This document shows positions 10,795-18,217 of a DNA stretch of 37,859 nucleotides, one piece after another (position 1 is the first letter of the stretch; every line of letters starts with the position of its first letter). The stretch spans positions 1-37,859 of the forward strand of contig BDTS01000062.1 of NCBI GenBank assembly GCA_002897915.1, read 5' to 3'. Origin of the DNA: a bacterium BMS3Bbin09. Lineage in GTDB: Bacteria; Nitrospirota; Thermodesulfovibrionia; UBA6902. A program made the position numbers and the translations under genes. The notes beneath the pieces are model-generated. The model made no database searches. It had not been told where the DNA came from and was given only the letters and a program-made list of their open reading frames with translations.

Positions 10795-11118
10795 ATGGCA
10801 GATTACAATAATTTACTTAATTGTACGGGATTTGAATGGGATAACCACAATGCTGACAAGATATGGAACAAACATCATGTTATTCCATCTGAATGCGAGC
10901 AAATATTTTTTAATTTGCCATTAGTTGTAGCGGATGATGAAAAGCATTCAAAAAAAGAAAAACGATATTATGCACTTGGACATACCGATATTAAGCGGCT
11001 ATTATTTGTTGCATTCACTATACGTAAAGATAGAATCAGGGTAATATCGGCAAGAAATATGGGTCGCAAAGAAAGGAAGGTGTATCAGTCATATGAAGAA
11101 GAGAATCCCAAAATTTAA
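10795..11118 (+). CDS. brnT: BrnT-family toxin
   Basis: A 107-residue type II toxin with the BrnT layout: FEWDNHNADKIWNKHHV near the start, a central DDEKHSKKEKRYYALGHTD, then RLLFVAFTIR and IRVISARNMGRKERKVY. BrnT is a RelE-fold ribonuclease that blocks translation. The toxin comes first and overlaps brnA by 26 bases, the usual order of this family. There is no ribosome site before the ATG, and the promoter is so close that the message may be leaderless. Base composition is AT-rich like the rest of the island. Confidence 0.88.
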   Translation: MADYNNLLNCTGFEWDNHNADKIWNKHHVIPSECEQIFFNLPLVVADDEKHSKKEKRYYALGHTDIKRLLFVAFTIRKDRIRVISARNMGRKERKVYQSYEEENPKI

Positions 11119-11368
11119 GAACGAAAACGAGGAAAGAGAGTTTTGGGCTGCTCACGATTCAACCGATTATATCGATTGGAGCAAGGGCAAAAAGGTAGTC
11201 TTATCAAAACTGAAACCTTCAATAAAAACAATTTCTCTGCGTCTTCCTGAATCAATGCTCGAAGAGTTGAAACTTCTCGCGAACAAGAGAGACGTTCCAT
11301 ATCAATCTTTACTTAAGATTTTTCTTGCTGAGCGTATTGAAGAAGAGTTAGAAACAACAAAGGCATAA
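11093..11368 (+). CDS. brnA: BrnA-like ribbon-helix-helix antitoxin
   Basis: A 91-residue partner of BrnT. The N-terminal part PKFKNENEEREFWAAHDSTDYIDW is the toxin-binding segment of the CopG-type antitoxin family that pairs with BrnT. The C-terminal half, IKTISLRLPESMLEELKLLANKR followed by YQSLLKIFLAERIEEEL, is a ribbon-helix-helix DNA-binding domain. AAGGAAGGTG upstream of the ATG is a fair ribosome site. It should bind the inverted repeat at 10767-10785 and repress its own operon. Confidence 0.87.
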   Translation: MKKRIPKFKNENEEREFWAAHDSTDYIDWSKGKKVVLSKLKPSIKTISLRLPESMLEELKLLANKRDVPYQSLLKIFLAERIEEELETTKA

Positions 11369-11464
11369 ACGGAGATAAGTGGCAGGTCTTTAATCTTAGT
11401 GTTTTCACTATAACGGCAAATGGATGACCCCGTTCAGTTGTAGTACCTATGGTGCGCTTCTAAT

Positions 11465-12073
11465 ATGAAGAAAATCAAAAAGAAAACAAGCAGAATATTC
11501 CAGTTCAAAGTAGCATTGAAAAATATTAAGCCATTGATCTGGCGTCGCATACAGGTCGAAGATACATGTACATTTTGGGATCTGCATGTAGCTATTCAGG
11601 ATTCGATGGGATGGACAGATTCACATCTACATCATTTTGAAATATTAAATCCCGAAAGTGACAGAAAAGAAGAAATAGGGATTCCGGATGAAGATGAAAT
11701 ATCCGGAAAGATCCTTGCAGGATGGAAAAAGAAAATAGCCGACTATTTTACGGAAAATAACGACTTGGCAGAATATATCTATGATTATGGAGATGACTGG
11801 GAGCATGTGGTGAAACTGGAAAAGATACTGGAACATGCAGAGGGCGCAATGTATCCTGTTTGCATTGATGGTGAAAGGACTTGCCCCCCGGAGGATTGCG
11901 GAGGCATATGGGGCTACGAGGAATTTTTAGAGGCTATTATAGATCCGGCACATGAAAGACATGAGGAGTTATTGGAGTGGGTTGGAGGAGATTTTGACCC
12001 GGAGCATTTTGAAATAAAAGATATACATTTTGATAATCCCAAAAAACGTTTAAAGTTTATGCTGAACAATTAA
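11465..12073 (+). CDS. Plasmid pRiA4b ORF-3 family protein
   Basis: A 202-residue protein with the full pattern of the pRiA4b ORF-3-like family: FQFKVALKNIKPLIWRRIQV, TFWDLHVAIQDSMGWTDSHLHHFEI, YIYDYGDDWEHVVKLEKI, then ERTCPPEDCGGIWGYEEFLEAI and a tail ending in FDPEHFEIKDIHFDN. The family is frequent on plasmids and in genomic islands. Its biochemical function is not established. There is no clear ribosome site before the ATG. Confidence 0.85.
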   Translation: MKKIKKKTSRIFQFKVALKNIKPLIWRRIQVEDTCTFWDLHVAIQDSMGWTDSHLHHFEILNPESDRKEEIGIPDEDEISGKILAGWKKKIADYFTENNDLAEYIYDYGDDWEHVVKLEKILEHAEGAMYPVCIDGERTCPPEDCGGIWGYEEFLEAIIDPAHERHEELLEWVGGDFDPEHFEIKDIHFDNPKKRLKFMLNN

Positions 12074-12082
12074 GAGAAGAAA

Positions 12083-12397
12083 ATGGACGCCTTCAACTGG
12101 TCAAAAGCTGAAAAGAAAATTGCAAAGGAAGCATTTGATATAGCTTATCAGCGTGAAAGCAAAGCCTTAATTAAAGAAATTAGAGAGTATAAATTAGAGC
12201 AGCCAGAAGACATATGGTCTCTTAGCGAAATGCTTCAAGAACGAGAGAAAGAGATAAACAACATTTATGATTATCGGTACTCTCAATTAACTATTGTTTT
12301 TGGCATTTTAATAAAGAGGGGGTTTTTGAGTATCGATGAACTCAATGGCTTAAGTGACGATAAACTGGAGCAGATACAGAAAATTATGAACTTATAA
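12083..12397 (+). CDS. Fluorescence recovery protein (FRP) homologue
   Basis: A 104-residue, mostly helical protein that resembles cyanobacterial FRP along its whole length. It has NWSKAEKKIAKEAFDIAYQRE (6-25), a DIW element with the tryptophan at 45, YDYRYSQLTIVFGILIKRGFL (62-82) and DELNGLSDDKLEQIQKI. In cyanobacteria FRP turns off photoprotection by binding the orange carotenoid protein. Homologues without that partner occur in non-photosynthetic bacteria and have no agreed function. No carotenoid protein is in this window. The gene starts 9 bases after the pRiA4b-like gene, so the two probably share a transcript. Recognition is from memory of the family pattern. Confidence 0.65.
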   Translation: MDAFNWSKAEKKIAKEAFDIAYQRESKALIKEIREYKLEQPEDIWSLSEMLQEREKEINNIYDYRYSQLTIVFGILIKRGFLSIDELNGLSDDKLEQIQKIMNL

Positions 12398-12501
12398 TCG
12401 GCTAGCCGCGGGTTCCAACACCCAGCCCCCCGCAAAAATCCGCACACGGAGCGCCCCTTTCATAAGCACATAAAATTCCTGCATTACACCTCATATCAGA
12501 C

Positions 12502-12531
12502 TTGACATTTGGTTGACAAATCAACGATAAT
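12502..12531 (+). promoter_or_regulatory. Promoter region of the HTH-ImmA/IrrE-mazF operon
   Basis: TTGACA at 12502-12507 with GATAAT at 12526-12531 (18-base spacer) is a good promoter. A second TTGACA at 12513-12518 pairs with TGTAAA at 12536. GTTGA-CAAA-TCAAC (12512-12525) is a perfect small inverted repeat, and TTGGTT recurs inverted as AACCAA at 12545-12550. These could be operator sites for the HTH protein encoded downstream. Confidence 0.5.
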
Positions 12532-12570
12532 TTAGTGTAAATGTAAACCAATCAAGGGGAGAGGAACGCA

Positions 12571-13746
12571 ATGATAAGTAAAAGGCTAAAGCAGTTGCGC
12601 CTTGCGCGCGGGCTGTCTCTTGACGCCCTGGTTGCGCAAATGGGCGGCCTTGTTACAAAACAGGCCTTGTCCAAATACGAACTCGGCAAAGCCAAACCAT
12701 CTCCAGTTGTGCTAAACAAAATTGCTTCTGTCTTAGGTGTTAAGTCCGCATACTTTTGGAGTGAACCTGATATTAATGTCCAGTTTATAGCCTACAGAAA
12801 AGGCTCCGGCCTCGTAAAAAAAGAACAGGCTAGAGTAGAAGCCCTCGTTACAAATGCTTTGGAAGACAGGATCAAGCTACAGGAAATTACACAGCAAAGA
12901 AACGGCTCCAGCATACCCATTCAGAAACTACGGCTCAGGAAATTAAAGGATTCAGAAGATGCAGCAGAAAGCTTACGTTCTACTTGGGACTTAGGACTTG
13001 ACCCGATCGCTGATATAACAGCAGTCCTGGAAGACCACCTCGTTTATGTAATAGAAGTGAAAGCAGGTGAGAAGTTTGATGGCATCTCCGCTGTTGCATA
13101 TGATAATGAGAAAAATATAAAAGCAGCGTCCGTTGTTTCACGCCTCGGAGTGCCGGGCGAAAGGCAACGTCTAAATCTTGCCCACGAACTAGGACATCTT
13201 GTCCTTAAAACTCCCAGTAATGTTGATGAAGAAAAAGCAGCATTCCGTTTCGGTGCTGCTTTTCTAGCCCCTGCAGATGGTATCTACCGTGAAGTAGGCA
13301 ATAAAAGGGGCTTTATTCAGACAGAAGAATTGCTCATGTTAAAACGGCGTTTTGGAATTAGCATTCAGGCATTGTTATACAGACTGCATGATCTGGAAGT
13401 AATAACAGATTCATATTACAAAAAATGGTGTATGGACATAAACCGCTTAAAATGGAAAAAAACAGAACCTCTCGAATTAGACCCTGAACAACCCCAATGG
13501 TTACGCAGAAACGTACTGCGTGCACTTGCAGAGGAATTGATAACTAAAGAAGAAGCAGAGAAAATGCTTGGGGAATCTATTGAAGACGGGGAAACTCTTT
13601 CTTATATAGAACGCCGTTCCTTTATGAAATTGCCATTGGAGGAACGCCGCAGAATAATGGCTGAGCAGGCAGAAAAAATGGTAACATATTACGGGCTGGA
13701 TTCTGATATAAAAGAATTTCAAGGCGGGGACATTATTGAGTATTAA
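12571..13746 (+). CDS. HTH-ImmA/IrrE metallopeptidase protein with antitoxin-like C-terminal tail
   Basis: A 391-residue, three-part protein. Residues 1-62 are an XRE helix-turn-helix (VTKQALSKYELGKAKPS). The ImmA/IrrE zinc peptidase has NLAHELGHLVL, with ligands H205 and H209, catalytic E206 and probable third ligand E221 in EKAAFRFGAAFLAP. A helical segment follows (RRNVLRALAEELITKEEAEKMLG). The last 44 residues (348-391: RRSFMKLPLEERRRIMAEQA...EFQGGDIIEY) resemble tails I associate with MazE-like antitoxins of MazF/PemK toxins. A strong GGGGAGAGG ribosome site precedes the ATG. It overlaps mazF by 11 bases. I infer an antitoxin that carries its own protease and repressor domains. Confidence 0.85.
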   Translation: MISKRLKQLRLARGLSLDALVAQMGGLVTKQALSKYELGKAKPSPVVLNKIASVLGVKSAYFWSEPDINVQFIAYRKGSGLVKKEQARVEALVTNALEDRIKLQEITQQRNGSSIPIQKLRLRKLKDSEDAAESLRSTWDLGLDPIADITAVLEDHLVYVIEVKAGEKFDGISAVAYDNEKNIKAASVVSRLGVPGERQRLNLAHELGHLVLKTPSNVDEEKAAFRFGAAFLAPADGIYREVGNKRGFIQTEELLMLKRRFGISIQALLYRLHDLEVITDSYYKKWCMDINRLKWKKTEPLELDPEQPQWLRRNVLRALAEELITKEEAEKMLGESIEDGETLSYIERRSFMKLPLEERRRIMAEQAEKMVTYYGLDSDIKEFQGGDIIEY

Positions 13747-14095
13747 TCATTTCCCAAAACGGGGCGAAGTATGGCTTGTTAATTTCGATCCTACTATCGG
13801 AGCAGAAATCAGGAAAAAACGACCTGCTGTAGTTGTTAATTCCAATGCAGTCGGCATACTTCCTATTAAATTAATTGCTCCGATAACAGATTGGCAGGAC
13901 CGCTTTAAAAACAATATATGGCATATAAAGGTCTCTCCGGATGCTAAAAACGGACTGAAAAAAGCATCCGTTATTGACACACTTCAGTTACGCGGTGTTG
14001 ATACACAAAGGTTTATTAAAAGAATGGGGCTTCTTTCAGCACCCTTAATGGAAGAAGTTGCTGCAGCCATAGCAGCAGTAGTTGAATATCAGTAA
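13736..14095 (+). CDS. mazF: MazF/PemK-family endoribonuclease toxin
   Basis: A 119-residue toxin that cuts mRNA at short specific sequences. Family features are KRGEVWLVNFDPTIGAEIRKKRPAVVV near the start, with the catalytic arginine at 29, and LIAPITDW with the catalytic threonine at 51. Later motifs include VSPDAKNGLKKASVIDTLQLRGVD and the C-terminal helix EEVAAAIAAVVEYQ. The start is a TTG inside the end of the upstream gene, preceded by GGCGGGGA. The other in-frame choices would cut off conserved residues. Coupled translation would keep toxin output below that of the upstream protein. Confidence 0.9.
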   Translation: MSINHFPKRGEVWLVNFDPTIGAEIRKKRPAVVVNSNAVGILPIKLIAPITDWQDRFKNNIWHIKVSPDAKNGLKKASVIDTLQLRGVDTQRFIKRMGLLSAPLMEEVAAAIAAVVEYQ

Positions 14096-14127
14096 ACAGT
14101 ACGCAAAAATATTCCCATAAAAAACAT

Positions 14128-14898
14128 ATGCATATAGCCGCGATCCACAATTTGCCGAAGAATAAGGAAGAGCTTGCAGGTGCTCTTGCTTCTGCCCTGG
14201 GAGTAACGCTTTATGAGGCCGGCGCCCGCCTAAGGGTTCCCGGCAATGGCCCCATTGTTGTGGCTGTAAGCGGAGAGCATAAGGTAGTTGAAGATATTGC
14301 GGACAAACTTCATGCCAAAGGCTTTGAGGCCATTGTAGTTAATGAAGATGAGATCGAGACAGGATCAAGCCAATTTATCGTTAGAAAATTCAGTCTGGAT
14401 GAGAGAGAACTTGTTGTTGAATCTAGAGACGGAGAGAGTCTTGTAATTGACTATTCCGGCATTGACCTCATACTTCGCGGCACATGTATTGCGGTAAGTT
14501 CAAAAACTGAAACAATAAAGAAAAAAAAGTTCAGTCCGGGCATGGCCATACTTTCAAGTGGACTGATAATTAACAAGACAACAAAAGTTACACGGGAGAT
14601 AATAACCGAAAACCGGGAAGGCTTCTTTAATCTCTATTGCGAAAACAGGCCGACAACTGTCTTTTTCGAGAACGACCTGACCTATGATTCGCTCGGCTCA
14701 GAGATGAAACCTTCGCGCATGGCGAATTTCACATACCTGCTTGCAGAACTGCGGCAAAGACAACCCGATGCTATTTTTGATGACCGACTGTTGAGACGTG
14801 CGGAACAGGCCCTGTTGCTGGGACCACTACTCTCTCCGGAAGATCACCTGGATGTTGCAATAGCGCTCCTTGTTAAAGCCCTCCGGCAGAAGAAATGA
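14128..14898 (+). CDS. Conserved two-domain protein of unknown function
   Basis: A 256-residue soluble protein I cannot name. Residues 1-75 look like a compact alpha/beta domain: a helix with LYEAGARLRVPGNGP, then VVAVSGEHKVVEDIADKLHAKGFEAIVV, ending in an acidic NEDEIE linker. The rest is a separate domain with strands (ERELVVESRDGESLVIDYSGIDLILRG), a basic KKKK patch, then GLIINKTTKVTREIITENREGFFNLYCENRPTTVFFENDLTYDSLG, and a helical C-terminus. No membrane segment or signal peptide. The ribosome site is poor. I recall the N-terminal pattern in proteins of Deltaproteobacteria-like genomes, without a known role. Confidence 0.65.
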   Translation: MHIAAIHNLPKNKEELAGALASALGVTLYEAGARLRVPGNGPIVVAVSGEHKVVEDIADKLHAKGFEAIVVNEDEIETGSSQFIVRKFSLDERELVVESRDGESLVIDYSGIDLILRGTCIAVSSKTETIKKKKFSPGMAILSSGLIINKTTKVTREIITENREGFFNLYCENRPTTVFFENDLTYDSLGSEMKPSRMANFTYLLAELRQRQPDAIFDDRLLRRAEQALLLGPLLSPEDHLDVAIALLVKALRQKK

Positions 14899-14945
14899 TC
14901 CGGGATTGAACTAAATGAAAGCAGGAAAGGCGGGATCCTCTTTTA

Positions 14946-15314
14946 TTACCTCTTTTTTAATAGTGCCTTATCCACATAGTCCCGGAGTTCATTCACATTA
15001 AACGGTTTACTGAGAAAACCGTTTGCGCCCGACTCCCAGGACTTTTTTATATTTTCCTCTGTGGGATATGCCGTCAGCATCACAACACTTGTTTCAGGAT
15101 GCCTTTTCCTGATCTCATCCAGCGCTTCCAGGCCATTCATCCTCGGCATCTTAATGTCCAGCAATATGAGATCGACCTTATGGTCGGCTAAATAGTCGAA
15201 GGCGTCCAACGCGGAATCCACTGTGGCCACATCATACTTATCCTCCAGGGTGATCCTCACCCCGGTGCTTACTGATATGTCATCATCAACTACAAGGATA
15301 TTCTTCTCTGACAA
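14946..15314 (-). CDS. Single-domain response regulator (CheY-like receiver)
   Basis: A 122-residue stand-alone receiver domain. The acidic pocket is D10-D11, the phosphoacceptor is D53 in LLLDIKMP, the switch threonine is T81 in VMLTAYP and the conserved lysine is K103 in FLSKPF. No output domain follows, so it must act by protein contact or feed a phosphorelay. It starts with TTG, forced by an in-frame TGA two codons upstream, and has an excellent GGAGGTGA site. No histidine kinase is nearby. It is divergent from gyrA. Confidence 0.92.
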   Translation of the reverse strand: MSEKNILVVDDDISVSTGVRITLEDKYDVATVDSALDAFDYLADHKVDLILLDIKMPRMNGLEALDEIRKRHPETSVVMLTAYPTEENIKKSWESGANGFLSKPFNVNELRDYVDKALLKKR

Positions 15315-15374
15315 AACTCACCTCCAAAAATCATTATGGAATATAAATAATACATTTAAACACTCGAAACATAT

Positions 15375-15394
15375 ACCTGTCATTTCTGACAGGT
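15375..15394. repeat. Inverted repeat CTGTCA-N4-TGACAG type, copy 1
   Basis: A perfect 8-bp-arm inverted repeat with a TTTC centre. The same core CTGTCA-N4-TGACAG recurs at 24728-24743. Confidence 0.5.
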
Positions 15395-15588
15395 GCCCGT
15401 TTCTTAAGCAAAACTCTATTCGCTTCAATATGCGCATAATCTCCCTTGTAACAGGTCACAAAACAGGCGATCAGACACAAAAAGATCCGAATTTTCCCGA
15501 TATCCTTCCGTTTCATGTATCCCGGCATAAAAACAGACTAAAAACAGCTAAAAAACCTCGATTTTCTATACTATTTATGCCTTGAAAA

Positions 15589-15597
15589 TGTTATAAT
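15589..15597 (+). promoter_or_regulatory. Extended -10 promoter element for gyrA
   Basis: TGTTATAAT contains a consensus TATAAT with the TG extension, and no good -35 box at the right distance. It lies 75 bases before the gyrA ATG. Confidence 0.5.
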
Positions 15598-15671
15598 CTT
15601 AAGGCACTAAAACAGCCCATTACCTGCTGTAAAAACTATCTGAACAGTTATATTGATTTGAAGGAGTTACG

Positions 15672-18116
15672 ATGTCGAGATCTACAATAAATATTGAAGA
15701 AGAAATGAAAAAATCCTACCTCGATTACGCAATGAGCGTAATCGTCGGAAGGGCATTGCCGGACATAAAAGACGGGCTCAAACCGGTCCAGCGCAGAATA
15801 TTATATGCAATGTTCAGGGAGGGCCTTACCCCCGGCAAAAAATACTCCAAGTGCGCCGGTGTGGTCGGGGAAGTCCTAAAAAAATATCATCCCCACGGTG
15901 ACTCCGCCGTATATGACGCGCTTGTAAGGCTCGCCCAGGATTTTAATATGCGCTACATGCTGGTCGACGGTCAGGGAAACTTTGGTTCAATAGACGGTGA
16001 CTCTGCAGCTGCATACCGTTATACAGAGGCGAAACTGACAAAGGTCGCCGAAGAGATGCTCATTGATATCGACAAGGAGACAGTTGACTTCAAGGCTAAT
16101 TTCGATGAGACCACGCTCGAACCGATAGTCCTGCCGGCAAAGGTGCCGAACCTTCTTATAAACGGCTCATCAGGTATCGCGGTAGGAATGGCAACTAATA
16201 TACCGCCGCATAACCTCGGGGAAGTTGTTGACGGTCTCCTGATGGTGATAGATAAACCCGAGACCACGATCATGGAACTGATGAAAAAGATAAAGGGCCC
16301 TGACTTCCCGACAGGCAGTATAATTCACGGGAGAAATGGTATCGTCAATGCCTATACCACTGGCAGGGGCATTGTTCGGAGCCGTGCCAGGACCGAGATC
16401 GAAGAATACAAAAAGGGCCAGCGCATCATTATCAGCGAGATCCCCTACCAGGTCAATAAGGCAAGGCTCATCGAAAAGATCGCTGAACTCGTCCGCCATA
16501 AAAAGATCGAAGGCCTTTCCGATCTCAGAGACGAATCCGACAGGCAGGGTATAAGGGTAGTTCTCGAACTGAAACGCGGCGAGATCCCTCAGGTCATACT
16601 CAACCAGCTCTTCAAACACACCGCTATGGAGTCGACCTTCGGCATTATAATGCTCGCGATAGTCAACGGCCAACCGAGGGTCCTGAACCTCTCGCAGATG
16701 CTCTTACTGTTCCTTTCGCACAGACGCGAAGTCATAGTCAGGAGAACGAAGTTCGAGCTCAGGAAGGCCGAAGAAAAGGCCCACATACTTGAAGGACTCA
16801 AGATCGCGCTCGACAACCTGGACAAGGTCATCAAGCTTATACGCGCTTCAAAGAGCCCTGAAGAGGCGCTTAACGGCCTTATAAGCAAGTTCCCGCTCAC
16901 AAAGATACAGGCTCAGGCTATCCTCGATATGAGGCTCCAGAGACTGACCGGCCTCGAGAGGGACAAGATAATCGAGGACTACACGAACCTGATGAAAGAG
17001 ATAAAACGGTTGAAGGCAATCCTTGCGGACCCTAAACTCGTGGATAATATCATCAGGGACGACCTCAACGAGATAAAGAAAAAATATGCCGACAAGAGGC
17101 GCACGGAAATAACTGACGCCGCTGAAGAGATAACCCTTGAGGACCTGATCCAGGAAGAGGATATGGTCGTTACCATGTCCCACCAGCAATATATCAAGAG
17201 GAACCCCCTCGACCTGTACAGGAGCCAGCACAGGGGAGGAAAAGGCCTTATCGGGATGGAGACAAGGGATGAGGACTTTGTCGAAACCCTCTTCATCTCC
17301 TCAACTCATAACCATGTCCTCTTCTTTACTAATTTCGGACGCCTCCACTGGCTCAAGGTATACCAGATACCCGAGACCGGAAGGGCGGCCAGAGGCAAGG
17401 CGATCGTTAATCTTCTCCAACTGCTTCCAGGAGAGAAGATCGCGTCCATCTTCCCTATAAAGGAATTCAAGGAGGACCAGTTCCTCCTGATGGTGACCAA
17501 AAAGGGCATTATCAAAAAGACCTCGCTCAACGCATACAACAACCCTAGGGCCAAAGGCATCGCTGCGATCAAGATCGATGATGATGATGAGCTGATCGAC
17601 GTAAGGATGACTGACGGCAATAAGGACGTCATCCTCAGTACGCGCAACGGACTTTCGATCAGATTCCATGAGAAGGGCGCAAGGCCAATGGGAAGGGTCG
17701 CCAGAGGTGTCAGGGGAATCAGGCTCAAGGAAAACGACGAGGTCGTCTCTCTCCGTATTGTCGAAAAAGACACCACACTGCTGACAATAACCGAAAACGG
17801 TTTCGGCAAGAGAACAAAGACCGAAGAATACAGGGTACAGAGCAGGGGCGGCAAGGGAATATTCACGATAAAGGTGACCCCGAAAAACGGCCCTGTTGTC
17901 GGCATGCTACGGGTAACAACCGAAGACGAGATAATAATAATCGCCAGCAGCGGAAAGCTGATCCGGCTCAGGGCGGCCAATATCAGAATAATAGGCCGTT
18001 CCACACAGGGCGTCAAGCTCATTAACCTCGCCAAGGACGACAAGGTCGTGAGCATAGCCCGTGTCGCGGAAGATGATGTGGAACCAACCAAGAACAAGGA
18101 ATTGTTCGAGAAATAA
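15672..18116 (+). CDS. gyrA: DNA gyrase subunit A
   Basis: An 814-residue DNA cleavage subunit. The catalytic tyrosine is Y117 in SAAAYRYTE, equivalent to E. coli Y122. The quinolone region [17 protein letters not shown] keeps S78 and D82, the residues expected in quinolone-sensitive enzymes. The GyrA box is present as SQHRGGKG, and the C-terminal beta-pinwheel repeats ([38 protein letters not shown]) follow, so this is gyrase and not topoisomerase IV. GGAGTTACG before the ATG is the ribosome site. It is separated from gyrB by the accessory island and has its own promoter. Confidence 0.97.
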   Translation: MSRSTINIEEEMKKSYLDYAMSVIVGRALPDIKDGLKPVQRRILYAMFREGLTPGKKYSKCAGVVGEVLKKYHPHGDSAVYDALVRLAQDFNMRYMLVDGQGNFGSIDGDSAAAYRYTEAKLTKVAEEMLIDIDKETVDFKANFDETTLEPIVLPAKVPNLLINGSSGIAVGMATNIPPHNLGEVVDGLLMVIDKPETTIMELMKKIKGPDFPTGSIIHGRNGIVNAYTTGRGIVRSRARTEIEEYKKGQRIIISEIPYQVNKARLIEKIAELVRHKKIEGLSDLRDESDRQGIRVVLELKRGEIPQVILNQLFKHTAMESTFGIIMLAIVNGQPRVLNLSQMLLLFLSHRREVIVRRTKFELRKAEEKAHILEGLKIALDNLDKVIKLIRASKSPEEALNGLISKFPLTKIQAQAILDMRLQRLTGLERDKIIEDYTNLMKEIKRLKAILADPKLVDNIIRDDLNEIKKKYADKRRTEITDAAEEITLEDLIQEEDMVVTMSHQQYIKRNPLDLYRSQHRGGKGLIGMETRDEDFVETLFISSTHNHVLFFTNFGRLHWLKVYQIPETGRAARGKAIVNLLQLLPGEKIASIFPIKEFKEDQFLLMVTKKGIIKKTSLNAYNNPRAKGIAAIKIDDDDELIDVRMTDGNKDVILSTRNGLSIRFHEKGARPMGRVARGVRGIRLKENDEVVSLRIVEKDTTLLTITENGFGKRTKTEEYRVQSRGGKGIFTIKVTPKNGPVVGMLRVTTEDEIIIIASSGKLIRLRAANIRIIGRSTQGVKLINLAKDDKVVSIARVAEDDVEPTKNKELFEK

Positions 18117-18217
18117 ATTAGTGCAATCGTAGGGGCGGGTTATTGCGGCGACTCATTATTAAAGATATATGGTGGCCTTGCCTTTTTTTATTATTTCAAA
18201 AAGTTAGCGGTTTAAGC

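Larger units (their letters stand above)
15315..15671. other. Gene-free 357 bp between the receiver gene and gyrA
   Basis: I see no supported gene. It holds an 8-bp-arm inverted repeat ACCTGTCA-TTTC-TGACAGGT at 15375-15394 and the gyrA extended -10 element at 15589-15597. The inverted repeat sits between the two divergent start points and could be an operator for either. Confidence 0.6.

Noticed and set aside
12401-12440. GGGTTCCAACACCC stretch resembling a tRNA T arm
   Set aside because: No acceptor, D arm or anticodon arm can be folded around it on either strand.
14899-14945. Possible terminator between the 256-residue gene and the receiver gene
   Set aside because: GATCCG and CGGGATC can pair only with a bulge across a long loop, and the T run is broken. 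The support is too weak.
15223-15585. 120-residue plus-strand frame upstream of gyrA
   Set aside because: It overlaps the receiver gene antisense and crosses the inverted repeat. Composition is intergenic and no motif is visible.
17306-18097. 263-residue antisense frame over gyrA
   Set aside because: Low-complexity serine and leucine rich shadow of the gyrA pinwheel repeats.
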